Shown piece by piece: positions 8,586 through 16,878 of a DNA stretch of 36,260 nucleotides. Origin of the DNA: Rhizobacter sp. (GTDB lineage Bacteria > Pseudomonadota > Gammaproteobacteria > Burkholderiales > Burkholderiaceae_C); assembly GCF_018780185.1 (NCBI RefSeq), contig NZ_JADMJX010000019.1, positions 28,186 to 64,445 on the forward strand, read 5' to 3'. The position numbers and the translations under genes were made by a program. Numbering within the stretch: the first letter of the stretch is position 1; each line of letters begins with the position of its first letter. The notes beneath the pieces are model-generated. The model saw only the letters and a program-made list of their open reading frames with translations, was not told the DNA's origin and ran no database searches.

Positions 8586-9779
8586 ATGCGCATCAGCACA
8601 GCCAACACCTTCGATGCTTCGGTCGACTCCCTCGTGCGGCGCCAGAGTGCGCTTTCCACGGCGCAGGAGCAGCTCACCACCGGCAAGCGCGTCAACCGCG
8701 CGAGCGACGACCCGGCTGCCGCGGCGCGTGCCGAGCGTGCGCTGGCCGCCGAGCTGCACACCGACGCCACCCAACGCGCCGTCAATGCCAGCCAGAACGC
8801 CATGACGCTCGCCGAAAGCGCAATGGGCGACGCGAGCGACCTGCTGCAGCAGATCCGCGAGGCCATGGTGGCCGCCGGCAACGGCAGTTACAGCGACAGC
8901 GAGCGCCGCGCGCAAGCCGACAAGATCGCCGGCCTGCGCGACCAGTTGCTGACCGTGGCCAACCGGCAAGACGGGGCGGGCACCTACCTCTTTGGCGGGC
9001 AGGCGGCCGACCATGCACCGTTTCTCGACGCCGCGGGGGGCGTCACCTTCCAGGGTGAGCCCGGCCAGGTGGACGCCGCCTCGGGCGACCCGCTGCCGCT
9101 CACCGTCGACGGCCGCGCGGCCTGGATGAGCGCACGCACCGGCAACGGTGTGTTTGTCACCGCCCCCACCGTGAGCACCGGCCGAGCCTGGGTCGACACC
9201 GGGCGGGTGACCGACCCGAGCGCGCTCACCGGCTCCAGCTACAGCATCGTCTTCAGCAACACTGCGGGCGTGGTCACCTACTCGGTGCTGCAAGACGGTG
9301 CGGGCACGGCCATCGCCGGCGTGCCCTATGTCTCGGGCCGTGCGATCGAGTTCGACGGCCTGTCGGCCACCGTGACCGGCGTGCCGGCCGATGCCGACCA
9401 GTTCGACCTCACGCCCTCCACGGCCGACCTCAACATCTTCACCGCGCTCGACAACGCCGTGACGGCGCTCAACACGCCGCTGCGCAACACCGCCCAGATC
9501 GCGCAGAGCAACTCGACCTACCTCGCCGCGGTCGACGCGGCCATGGGGCAGATGCAATCGGTGCGCAGCCAGGTCGGCGAAACGCTCAACCGCATCGACA
9601 GCGCCACCGGCCGCCTCGACGACCTGCGCCTGGCCAGCCAGACCGACCGTAACAACGCCGAAGGTCTCGACATGGTGAAGGCGATTTCAGACTTCCAGAA
9701 CAAACAAACGGGATACGATGCAGCGCTCAAGAGCTACTCGCTGGTGCAGAAAATGTCGCTCTTCGACTACATCACCTGA
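8586..9779 (+). CDS. flgL: Flagellar hook-associated protein 3 FlgL
   Basis: FlgL is the second hook-filament junction protein, joining FlgK to flagellin. The protein has 397 residues. Its N-terminus (MRISTANTFDASVDSL, then QEQLTTGKRVNRASDDPAAA) is the flagellin-like D0/D1 signature shared by FlgL and FliC. The C-terminal flagellin-like helix includes RLDDLRLASQTDRNNAEGLD and ends SYSLVQKMSLFDYIT. The middle is variable. Position directly after flgK and the FlgL-type ends make FlgL far more likely than a flagellin. The next gene begins only 18 bases downstream. Confidence 0.95.
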   Translation: MRISTANTFDASVDSLVRRQSALSTAQEQLTTGKRVNRASDDPAAAARAERALAAELHTDATQRAVNASQNAMTLAESAMGDASDLLQQIREAMVAAGNGSYSDSERRAQADKIAGLRDQLLTVANRQDGAGTYLFGGQAADHAPFLDAAGGVTFQGEPGQVDAASGDPLPLTVDGRAAWMSARTGNGVFVTAPTVSTGRAWVDTGRVTDPSALTGSSYSIVFSNTAGVVTYSVLQDGAGTAIAGVPYVSGRAIEFDGLSATVTGVPADADQFDLTPSTADLNIFTALDNAVTALNTPLRNTAQIAQSNSTYLAAVDAAMGQMQSVRSQVGETLNRIDSATGRLDDLRLASQTDRNNAEGLDMVKAISDFQNKQTGYDAALKSYSLVQKMSLFDYIT

Positions 9780-9797
9780 TTTCATGGGGCGCGGCGC

Positions 9798-11003
9798 GTG
9801 AACGACAACACCATCCTGGGCCAGGTTGCCCTCGGTTATTCCCCCTTCATCGACCGCAGCCGTGCCGTTTCGGCCACCCGCCTGACGGTGTTTCCGCTGC
9901 GACCCGAGGCCACCCCCGACGTGGCCCAATTGCTGCATGCGGTGGGCGGAGTGTGGCCCGCCGATGGTGGCAAGGCCTCGCTCAATGTGCTGAGCGAAAA
10001 CCTGCTGCAAGACCTGCTGCGCGCCGCGCCCTCGCCCAACCTGATGGTCGAAGTGCCGGCCTTCATGGCCGTCGACCCGGCCAACATCGCTGCGCTGCAA
10101 AACCTGCATGCCGCCGGCACGGTGCTGCTGATCAAGGGCCGCCCGCTGAAGGAATTGCCGCGCGAAGTGCTGCCGTGTTTCACCTACTCCGTCATTGACC
10201 TGGCCGACGACCGCCGCATCAATGAAACCGGGGCGGTGGCACCGGCTGGCATCGCGCGCAACATCCCCCACGTGCAGTCCGGCGTGCGCACGCTGGCCGA
10301 ACTGGAGGCGAGCTTTTCCCGCGGTGCCGCAGCGGTGCTGGGCTGGCCGATCGACGACGTGATCAACATGGCCGCCGCCAAGGGCAAGCAGCCGCAGGCT
10401 GATTTGCACGTGATCGTCGAGCTGATCCAGCGAGTCGACAAGGAAGAGCCAATCGAGAAGCTCGAAGGCACCTTGAAGCGCGACCCGTCGCTCGCCTTCA
10501 AGCTGATGCGCTACATCAACTCGCCGGCCTTCGGCCTGCGGGTCGAGATCAGCTCGTTCCGCCACGCGATCATGATGCTGGGCTACCAGCGCCTGAAGCG
10601 CTGGCTGGCGCTCTTGCTCGCCACGGCCGGCAAGGACAGCAACATGAAGCCGGTGATGTTTGCAGCGGTGCGCCGCGGCCTGCTGATGGAAGAGCTCGTG
10701 CGCTCCTCGGGCGACGAAGAGATGCGCAACGAGATGTTCATCTGCGGCGTGTTCTCCTTGCTCGACCGCATGTTCAAGCAGCCGTTTGCCGAGCTGCTGA
10801 AGACCATTCCGGTGCCCGAGCGGGTGTACCAGGCCCTGGTCGACGGCTCAGGCCCGTACCAGCCGTACTTTGCCCTGGTGCAGGCGGTCGAGAACGAGTC
10901 GCTCTATGACTTCCGCTCGGCTGCCGACACGCTGATGCTCAGCGTGAGCGAGATCAACCGCTCGATCTTGAGCGCGTTGACATCGGCTTCTCAAGTCGAG
11001 TGA
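9798..11003 (+). CDS. Degenerate-EAL / HDOD domain signalling protein
   Basis: This 401-residue protein resembles the EAL-HDOD (YuxH/CdgJ-like) family. The first 190 residues follow the EAL fold loosely, with opening LGQVALGYSPFIDRSRAVSA, but I find no EAL signature or other metal-ligand motifs. It is therefore probably not a phosphodiesterase and may only bind c-di-GMP or a partner protein. The HDOD domain, about residues 195-390, is well preserved: LEGTLKRDPSLAFKLMRYIN, then SPAFGLRVEISSFRHAIMML and GYQRLKRWLALLL. HDOD is an HD-fold that lacks hydrolytic residues. The start is a GTG 18 bases after flgL, so it probably shares the flagellar transcript. That context, plus the known motility role of Vibrio CdgJ, suggests motility regulation; this is inference. 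Confidence 0.85.
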   Translation: MNDNTILGQVALGYSPFIDRSRAVSATRLTVFPLRPEATPDVAQLLHAVGGVWPADGGKASLNVLSENLLQDLLRAAPSPNLMVEVPAFMAVDPANIAALQNLHAAGTVLLIKGRPLKELPREVLPCFTYSVIDLADDRRINETGAVAPAGIARNIPHVQSGVRTLAELEASFSRGAAAVLGWPIDDVINMAAAKGKQPQADLHVIVELIQRVDKEEPIEKLEGTLKRDPSLAFKLMRYINSPAFGLRVEISSFRHAIMMLGYQRLKRWLALLLATAGKDSNMKPVMFAAVRRGLLMEELVRSSGDEEMRNEMFICGVFSLLDRMFKQPFAELLKTIPVPERVYQALVDGSGPYQPYFALVQAVENESLYDFRSAADTLMLSVSEINRSILSALTSASQVE

Positions 11004-11014
11004 GTTTTCCCGGC

Positions 11015-11033
11015 CGCTGAGCGACGCTCAGCG
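11015..11033. terminator. Perfect hairpin between convergent genes, possible bidirectional terminator
   Basis: CGCTGAGC and GCTCAGCG form a perfect 8-bp stem with a GAC loop, placed between the end of the HDOD gene and the end of the convergent beta-helix gene. It overlaps the beta-helix stop codon. Neither strand has a T-run after the stem, so it does not meet the usual intrinsic-terminator pattern; the terminator role is inferred from position. Confidence 0.4.
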
Positions 11034-12401
11034 CGCACACACACCCGTGCTGGCGGCCGCCCCTGTCAGCGTCACGTTGTTGCTGACCTGCGAATTGGGT
11101 GCTGTCACCAGCGCCACGCTGCTGCCGTTGACCGGCGTGGGGTAGCAGGCGGTGTTGTTGCGCACCACGGCGTTGCCGTCGGGCACGTCGCCATTCTGGT
11201 ACTCGTTGTGGCCGATGTTGATGCCGGTCTGGTAGGCGGCTTGCGTGTTGATGATCACGTTGTCTTCGAGCACGATGCCCGGCGCCGATTGCACGGCGAT
11301 CGCGGTGTTGCCGCCATTGATGAGCCGGTTGCCGCGCACCACGAAGTTGCGGAACCACTCGGCCGTGTCGTAGCCCTGGGTGATCGACATGAGCCAGCAG
11401 CCCGCTGCCCCCGCATCTTGCTCGATGGTGTTGCCCTCGATCAGCACGCCGTCGAGCTGCCCATGGAAGGTCATGTTGCCGCCCTCGCACACGCCGTTGA
11501 CCACCGAGTTGCGGATATAGCGGTTGTTGCGGATCGTGATGTTGCGCCCCCCATCGGCATTGCCCGACAAGTAGGTGCCGTGGTTGAAGCCGCTGCCGCT
11601 CACGTAGTTGTTGCGCTCGAACAGGTTGTCTTCGATCACGCTGTCGCTGAACTGGCCGAGGATGCCCATGCCCCGGTTGCCGCTGATGCTGTTGTTGCGG
11701 ATGGCCACATTCGTGACGCCATGGGGCGCCCGGGCCTGCGATTGGATGCCGATGTAGAAGCCGGTGATTTCGGTGTTCTCGATGATCACGTGGCGCAGGT
11801 TGTGGATCAGGAACAGACCGGTGGCGGTGGCGCCGAGGCCGTCGAACTTGACGTTGCGCAGGGTGTAGCCGCCATCGTTGCTGGTGTTGTTGTAGGTGCC
11901 GAAGTCGATGGCCGAGCCACCACCCAGGTTGGCGTTGAACAGCGGCCGTGCACCGCTGCCGTAGGCGTCGATCACCAGCGGGCTGGTGGGGGTGACGTTG
12001 TCGTTCTCGAGCCGGATGTTGGCCCAGGTCCAGGCACCTCCGCGGCGAAACAGCAGCTGCGTGCCCGCCGGCACGGCGTTGACGTTGAAGCCGCTCAGGT
12101 CGCGCTTGGGTGCGCTGTCGCTCGTGCCTGCATTGCTGTTGTTGCCTGCCACGCAGCCAGCCGCCGCGCCGGCCTGGCAGTCCGCGAAGTAGTACATCAG
12201 GCCGCTGGGGGGCAAGGGAGGGGCGGGCGGTGGCGCAGGGGCCTGGGCTGGCGGCGGTGGCGGCGCAGGGGTGGCTGGGGCCGCGCTGCTGCTTGCGTCG
12301 TTGCTCCCGCCACAAGCGCTGAGCATGGCCATGGCGCCGAACAGGGTGTGTATGACTGCGCGGTGGGTGGGCGCTGTGGAGAGGGTCTCAAGTTTTCTCA
12401 T
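11028..12401 (-). CDS. Right-handed beta-helix repeat lipoprotein
   Basis: This is a predicted surface or periplasmic lipoprotein of 457 residues. The chosen ATG at 12401 gives a signal peptide ending in an LSAC lipobox, with the lipidated Cys near residue 29. A long Pro/Ala linker follows, including PAPPPPPAQAPAPPPAPPLP. From about residue 150 onward the sequence has Asn-rich parallel beta-helix coils: repeated short units such as VIIENTEITGFYIGIQ, VAIRNNSISGNRGMGI, ITIRNNRYIRNSVV, VLIEGNTIEQ and IVLEDNVIINTQ. This pattern is typical of pectate-lyase-like or NosD/periplasmic copper-binding type helices. No catalytic residues are evident, so polysaccharide binding or cleavage remains a guess. 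An in-frame extension upstream to 12578 would put the lipobox near residue 88 and is unlikely. Confidence 0.85.
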   Translation of the reverse strand: MRKLETLSTAPTHRAVIHTLFGAMAMLSACGGSNDASSSAAPATPAPPPPPAQAPAPPPAPPLPPSGLMYYFADCQAGAAAGCVAGNNSNAGTSDSAPKRDLSGFNVNAVPAGTQLLFRRGGAWTWANIRLENDNVTPTSPLVIDAYGSGARPLFNANLGGGSAIDFGTYNNTSNDGGYTLRNVKFDGLGATATGLFLIHNLRHVIIENTEITGFYIGIQSQARAPHGVTNVAIRNNSISGNRGMGILGQFSDSVIEDNLFERNNYVSGSGFNHGTYLSGNADGGRNITIRNNRYIRNSVVNGVCEGGNMTFHGQLDGVLIEGNTIEQDAGAAGCWLMSITQGYDTAEWFRNFVVRGNRLINGGNTAIAVQSAPGIVLEDNVIINTQAAYQTGINIGHNEYQNGDVPDGNAVVRNNTACYPTPVNGSSVALVTAPNSQVSNNVTLTGAAASTGVCAR

Positions 12402-12472
12402 GGGACAGGTGCAGCACCGTTGCCAAAGAGCAGCCAGTGTCAACGCCAGGGCCCGCAGGCCGGTAAGCAAAT

Positions 12473-12506
12473 GTCTGGGCTGGCGGCGGCAGCCAGCGGC
12501 CCGGAC
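12473..12506. promoter_or_regulatory. Large imperfect dyad in the divergent intergenic region
   Basis: Between the beta-helix lipoprotein and the PAS kinase, GTCTGGGC pairs with GCCCGGAC (one G-U wobble as RNA), and the inner arms TGGC and GCCA pair across a GGCGGCA loop, with a 3-base bulge on the right side. In the kinase transcript it would lie about 58 bases before the start codon. It could be a leader hairpin or an operator. The only other dyad noted here is GGTGCAGCACC at 12408-12418. No clear -35/-10 pair was found. Confidence 0.3.
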
Positions 12507-12564
12507 ACAAGGGCGGGCCTGCGTACACTCAAGTCGCCTCACCTCAGGAAGCCCGCTCGCGACC

Positions 12565-15500
12565 ATGTTCGACCCCAAGGCCCTGCGCCTCTTTCTCGAC
12601 GTGCTCTCCGATGCCGTGGTCGTGCTTGATCGCAGCGCCCGGGTCTACTTTGCCAACACCGCCGCGCTGCGGCTGCTGCGGGCCGAGGCCGGCAGCTCGC
12701 TGATCGAATTGAAGCCGCTGCTGGGCGAGCCGCTGATCACGGCCGTGACGCAGGTGCTCACCAAAGGTGTGCAACGCATTGGCGCCCCGAAGCCCGACGT
12801 GCCCGAGCTGATGACGCTGCCCGATGGCCGCCGCTTCAGCGTGGCGCTGTCGCCGCTGGAAGGCGAGCGCTGGGCGCTGCGTCTGGCGGCCGAGGGGGTC
12901 CCCAACCAGGGCTCCCCGGTCGCCGCGGCGCCGCCCTCGATGTCGAGCGAGCTGGTGAGCCTGTTCTGGGACTCTCCGTTCCCCGCCTGCCTGCAAGACA
13001 GCGAGTTTCGCTACCTGCACGTCAACCAGGCCTACCTCGAATTCACCGGGTTCAGCGCCGAGCAGCTGATCGGCCGCGACCCGCTGGAGCTGCAGCCGGA
13101 AGAAGACCGCGAGCTGCACCTCGCCTACCGCAGCCAGATCGGTGAGATGTCGCAGCCGGGCCAGCCCGCGCGCCTGATGGAGCGGCGCTTGATCCATGCC
13201 GACGGCCGCGAGCGCTGGTACCGCGCCACCTGGCGCACCTGGGTCGACGAAGAAGGTCGCAAGCGTTACCTCTCGATCCTGCAAGACAGCACGGCCGAGC
13301 ATGTGGCGCGCGAGCGCGCCGACCGCACGAGCCGTGAGCTTGACGACTGGTTCGACCTGAGCCCAGTGGGCATGGTGCTGTTCGACGAACAAGGCCTGCT
13401 GGTGCGCACCAACCCCGCCTTTGAAGCGCTGGTGGGGCAGGTGCCGGTGTTGATGTCGGAGGCCGAGCCCGGCGTGCAGAAGCTGCTCTGCTGGCAAGGG
13501 GGCCGCCCGCTCCCGATCTTGCAACCCGGCTCCAACCCCGAAGAAGCGAAGGCCTGGGTGATGCAGCCCGACGGCAGCTTGCGCAGCCTGCGCTCGGCGG
13601 TGCGCAGCTACCGCACCGCCAGCCAGCAGCTGCGCTACATGGCGGTTGTGGAAGACCGCAGCGCCGAAGAAGAGCGCGACCTGGCGCAAATGCAGATCGG
13701 TGCGCTGATGGACACGGCCGGTGTCGGCCTCGCCACGTTTCAGGAGTCGTCGGGCTGGGTGCAGCACAGCAGCGCCCATGCGCCGGGGGTCGGTGAGGCG
13801 CCCACCTCGGCGGCATTGCAGTCGATACGCCGCGACGTGGTGATGCCCGACTCGCTGCCCGAATACGAGCGCTTGCAGCAGGCGCTGCGCCACGCGCAGC
13901 GTGCCGAGGTGCGCTACGCCATCCGGCACCCCGAGTTGGGCCAGCGCTGGCTGCTGACGCGGGTCGAGCCGGCCACGCTTGCTTCGGGCAAGCGCACCAC
14001 CTCGGTGGTCACGCTCGACATCACCGAACAGCACCAGTCGCAGCAGCGCAGCGAGATGCTGCTGCACGAGATGACCACCATCCTGGAGAGCACGACCGCC
14101 GGCATCGCCTACCTGCGCGGCAAGGTGCTGGTGCGTTGCAACAGCCGCTTCGAGGCCTTGCTCGGCTTTCATGCGGGCAAGGTGGTGGGCTCGGGGGTGC
14201 ATGAGCTGTTCGCGGCCCAACCCGATGCGCAGCAGCTGGTCAGCGAGATCGAATCGGCGCTGGAGCACGACACCGTGTTCGAGACCGAGATCGCCATCGA
14301 CCTGCCCAACCAGCCTCGCGCCTGGTGCGCGCTGGCCGTGCGGCGCGCCGGGCCGGCGGGCGACGCGTCGGAGGCCATCGCGGTGCTGTCCGACATCACT
14401 CGCCTGAAGACCCAGCAGATGGAGCTGGAAGCGTTGGCGCGCGACCGCGAGCTGATGTTCAGCTTGTCAGAGGTGGGCATCGCCTTCATCCGCAATGACC
14501 GCATCCAGCGCGCCAACCGGGCCATGGCCGAGCTCACCGGCCACGACCCCGGCACCTTGAGCGGCCTGGCCACCTCGAACCTGTACGCCAACGAATCCGA
14601 GTACCTGCGGCTGCGCGCCGTGACCCGCGAGTCGATGGAGCAGCACGGCAACTGGCTGGCTGAGCGCCAGCTGCGCCGTCGCGACGGCAGCTTGATCTGG
14701 GTGCAGGTCAGCACCCGCCCGGTCAACGCCGACAGGCTCGACGACGGCATGATCGCCTCTTACGTCAATGTCGACGATCGCCACCGCGCACAGCAGGCGG
14801 TGGCGCTGCAGGCCGAGCGCACGCGTGCCATCCTCGACTCGGTGCTGGTGGGCATCGTGACCGTGGGCCCGCTGGGCATCGAGTGGATGAACCGCTCGGC
14901 GCGGCGCATGTTTGGCGGCGACCTGGCCGACTTCATCAACCTGCCGATGAGCACCGTGGCCACGCCGGGCGCCCAGCACCCGTTCCGGCAGACGCAGTAC
15001 CTCGACGAGCTGGTCGAAGGCCAGGCCGAGACCTTCGAGTGCAAGGTCAAGGCACGTGACGGGCGCGAGTTCTGGGTGGTGGGCAACGCGGTGGTGACGG
15101 GGCGCGAGTCGACCGGCCGCCAGCTCACCTACGCCTTGCTCGACATCGAGCGCCGGCGCCAGGCCGAGGCGCGCACGGCCGAGGCGCAGGCCTCCTTGCA
15201 GCGCGTGATCGAAGCGGCGCCGCTGGCCATCACGCTGTACGACGCCGAGAGCCTGCGCATCTTGCAGGTCAACCAGCTGGCGGCGCAGAGTGCGGAGCTG
15301 TCACCCTCGCAGATGATCGGGCGCACCCCCGACGAGGTATACCCCCCCGCGGTGGCCGAGCAGCGCCGCCGCGACATGGCGCAGGCCCTGGCGGCGCGCG
15401 ACGTGACGCAGCGCGAGTACAGCGTCGAGACCCTTGGCGACGTGCGGCTGTGGGACGCTCGCTACCTGCCGCTCGCCTCGGCCGGCGCGCCCGCCGACCA

Positions 15501-16194
15501 GCTGCTGCTGGTGGCCACCGACGTGACCGAGCAGCGTGCCGCGCAGGAGGCGCGCTTCGAGGCCGCCATCGCGCAGCGCGAGATGCTGGTGAAAGAGGTG
15601 CACCACCGCATCAAGAACAACCTGCAGGGCGTGGCCGGCTTGCTGCAGCAGATCGGCGCGCGCAAGCCCGAGATGGCGGCGGCCATGTCCGAGGTGGTGG
15701 GCCAGGTGCAGGCGATTGCGCAGGTCTACGGACTGCAGGTCGGCGTGACGGGGCCGCTGCGGGTGAAGAGCGTGCTGGAGGCCATCACCGGCTCGGTGCA
15801 GCGCACCTTCGGGCGCACCATTCAGCTCACCGTCGAGGGGCCGGCCCCGCACCTGTGGGCGCTGCCCGAGGCCGAGTCGATCCCGATCGCGCTCAGCATC
15901 AACGAGCTGCTGACCAATGCCGTGAAGCACAGCTTTGCCATCGACGACCCGTCGGCCGTGCACTGCAGCCTGGTGTGTGGCGAGGCGAGCATTCGCATCG
16001 GCGTGGCCAACCGGGGGCTGTTGCCGCCGGGCTTCAGCCTGGCGCGTTTCCCGGGTGGGGTGTCGGGCCTGGGCCTCGTGCGCGCCTTGCTGCCGCGGCG
16101 CAGCGCCAGCCTCACCGTCGAGCAGCACGGCGACGATGTGGTCGCCAGCATCGCTCTGGTGCCGCCAGGGGTGACACGGCTGGAACCGGTATGA
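12565..16194 (+). CDS. Multi-PAS soluble sensor histidine kinase (HisKA_2 type)
   Basis: This cytosolic sensor kinase has 1209 residues and no transmembrane segment. I count about eight PAS-like repeats at roughly residues 10-110, 130-245, 260-370, 380-490, 500-610, 630-740, 750-860 and 878-990. Several end in the usual PAC-type exit, such as LSILQDSTAEH, VVTLDITEQH and LLVATDVTEQ. The dimerisation/phosphoacceptor region has KEVHHRIKNNLQG, placing it in the HisKA_2 (HWE-like) class; the probable phosphoacceptor is His1014. The ATP-binding N box is INELLTNAVKHSF. An upstream in-frame start exists at 12271, but it runs antisense through the lipoprotein gene, whereas the ATG at 12565 gives a natural N-terminus. 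The next gene, a REC-ANTAR regulator, is the obvious partner. The ligands are unknown. Confidence 0.88.
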   Translation: MFDPKALRLFLDVLSDAVVVLDRSARVYFANTAALRLLRAEAGSSLIELKPLLGEPLITAVTQVLTKGVQRIGAPKPDVPELMTLPDGRRFSVALSPLEGERWALRLAAEGVPNQGSPVAAAPPSMSSELVSLFWDSPFPACLQDSEFRYLHVNQAYLEFTGFSAEQLIGRDPLELQPEEDRELHLAYRSQIGEMSQPGQPARLMERRLIHADGRERWYRATWRTWVDEEGRKRYLSILQDSTAEHVARERADRTSRELDDWFDLSPVGMVLFDEQGLLVRTNPAFEALVGQVPVLMSEAEPGVQKLLCWQGGRPLPILQPGSNPEEAKAWVMQPDGSLRSLRSAVRSYRTASQQLRYMAVVEDRSAEEERDLAQMQIGALMDTAGVGLATFQESSGWVQHSSAHAPGVGEAPTSAALQSIRRDVVMPDSLPEYERLQQALRHAQRAEVRYAIRHPELGQRWLLTRVEPATLASGKRTTSVVTLDITEQHQSQQRSEMLLHEMTTILESTTAGIAYLRGKVLVRCNSRFEALLGFHAGKVVGSGVHELFAAQPDAQQLVSEIESALEHDTVFETEIAIDLPNQPRAWCALAVRRAGPAGDASEAIAVLSDITRLKTQQMELEALARDRELMFSLSEVGIAFIRNDRIQRANRAMAELTGHDPGTLSGLATSNLYANESEYLRLRAVTRESMEQHGNWLAERQLRRRDGSLIWVQVSTRPVNADRLDDGMIASYVNVDDRHRAQQAVALQAERTRAILDSVLVGIVTVGPLGIEWMNRSARRMFGGDLADFINLPMSTVATPGAQHPFRQTQYLDELVEGQAETFECKVKARDGREFWVVGNAVVTGRESTGRQLTYALLDIERRRQAEARTAEAQASLQRVIEAAPLAITLYDAESLRILQVNQLAAQSAELSPSQMIGRTPDEVYPPAVAEQRRRDMAQALAARDVTQREYSVETLGDVRLWDARYLPLASAGAPADQLLLVATDVTEQRAAQEARFEAAIAQREMLVKEVHHRIKNNLQGVAGLLQQIGARKPEMAAAMSEVVGQVQAIAQVYGLQVGVTGPLRVKSVLEAITGSVQRTFGRTIQLTVEGPAPHLWALPEAESIPIALSINELLTNAVKHSFAIDDPSAVHCSLVCGEASIRIGVANRGLLPPGFSLARFPGGVSGLGLVRALLPRRSASLTVEQHGDDVVASIALVPPGVTRLEPV

Positions 16195-16277
16195 CATCGC
16201 CTGCGGCTGCTTACAAGCTTATGGTTCGCCGAGAGGTGTTTCAGCCACAATGACCGCCTGTTTGTTGGGGGCTGTTC

Positions 16278-16874
16278 GTGGCACACAAAGGCAAGATTCT
16301 CGTGGTCGACGATGACCGGCTCGTGCTGGCCACGCTGACGCATGGCCTCGCTGCGGCGGGCTACGAGATCATCGACGCTGACAACGGCGACGACGCGATT
16401 TTGCTGGCCCGCGCCCACAAGCCTGACCTCGCATTGCTCGACATCCGCATGGAAGGCAAGAGCGGCTTCGACGTGGCGGCCTACCTGCGCGAGTACTGCC
16501 AGATGCCCTTCATGTTCTTGTCGGCCTTCTCGGACGACGAGACCGTGGCCCAGGTCAAGGAGCTGGGTGCGGTGGCCTACCTCGTGAAGCCGCTCGACAT
16601 CCGCCAGATCGTGCCGGCCGTTGAAGCCGCGTTCGCGCAGCTGCACAAGCGCCACGCCGACGCGGCCAACACGTCGCCAGCACCGGCCGGCGACGTGTTG
16701 GCCCAGACCATCGCGATGGCGGTGGGGGTGCTGATGCACCGCTATTCGCTGCCGCGAGCGGCGGCGTTCGAGCGTTTGCAGCGCCTGGCGGCCACCGAAT
16801 CTCGTCCCTTGCAGGTGCAGGCCGAGCGATTGCTCGATGCGGTGGAGCTGTTGTCGAAGCCTGGTGAGGCCTGA
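16278..16874 (+). CDS. REC-ANTAR response regulator, predicted RNA-binding antiterminator
   Basis: This 198-residue response regulator has an N-terminal receiver: ILVVDDDRL, phospho-acceptor Asp55 in LALLDIRM, Ser82 in FLSAF, and Lys104 in YLVKP. Its C-terminal ANTAR domain, about residues 133-193, contains TIAMAVGVLMHRYSLPRAAA, then FERLQRLA and a terminal VQAERLLDAVELL. ANTAR domains (AmiR, NasR, EutV) bind paired RNA hairpins and block termination, so control is probably after transcription starts. The GTG start has GGGGG at 16267-16271 upstream. It lies 83 bases after the HisKA_2 kinase, the kinase class commonly paired with such regulators (EutW/EutV). I found no paired hexaloop hairpins in the intergenic regions here, so its targets are probably elsewhere. 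Confidence 0.9.
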   Translation: MAHKGKILVVDDDRLVLATLTHGLAAAGYEIIDADNGDDAILLARAHKPDLALLDIRMEGKSGFDVAAYLREYCQMPFMFLSAFSDDETVAQVKELGAVAYLVKPLDIRQIVPAVEAAFAQLHKRHADAANTSPAPAGDVLAQTIAMAVGVLMHRYSLPRAAAFERLQRLAATESRPLQVQAERLLDAVELLSKPGEA

Positions 16875-16878
16875 CGAG

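Noticed and set aside
6836..8881. 681-codon open frame antisense to flgK
   Set aside because: Same composition artefact; no motif, and flgK is well supported.
12271..12564. N-terminal extension of the PAS kinase
   Set aside because: It runs antisense through the lipoprotein signal and linker and shows no conserved features; ATG at 12565 fits the first PAS domain.
11208..12629. 473-codon + strand frame across the beta-helix gene
   Set aside because: The minus-strand product has a lipobox and regular beta-helix repeats; the + frame is Val/Ala/Asp-rich without domains.
16195..16277. ANTAR target hairpins near the regulator
   Set aside because: No pair of hairpins with six-base A1/G4 loops was found here or in the other intergenic gaps; the CTGTTT hexaloop at 34313-34328 does not match either.
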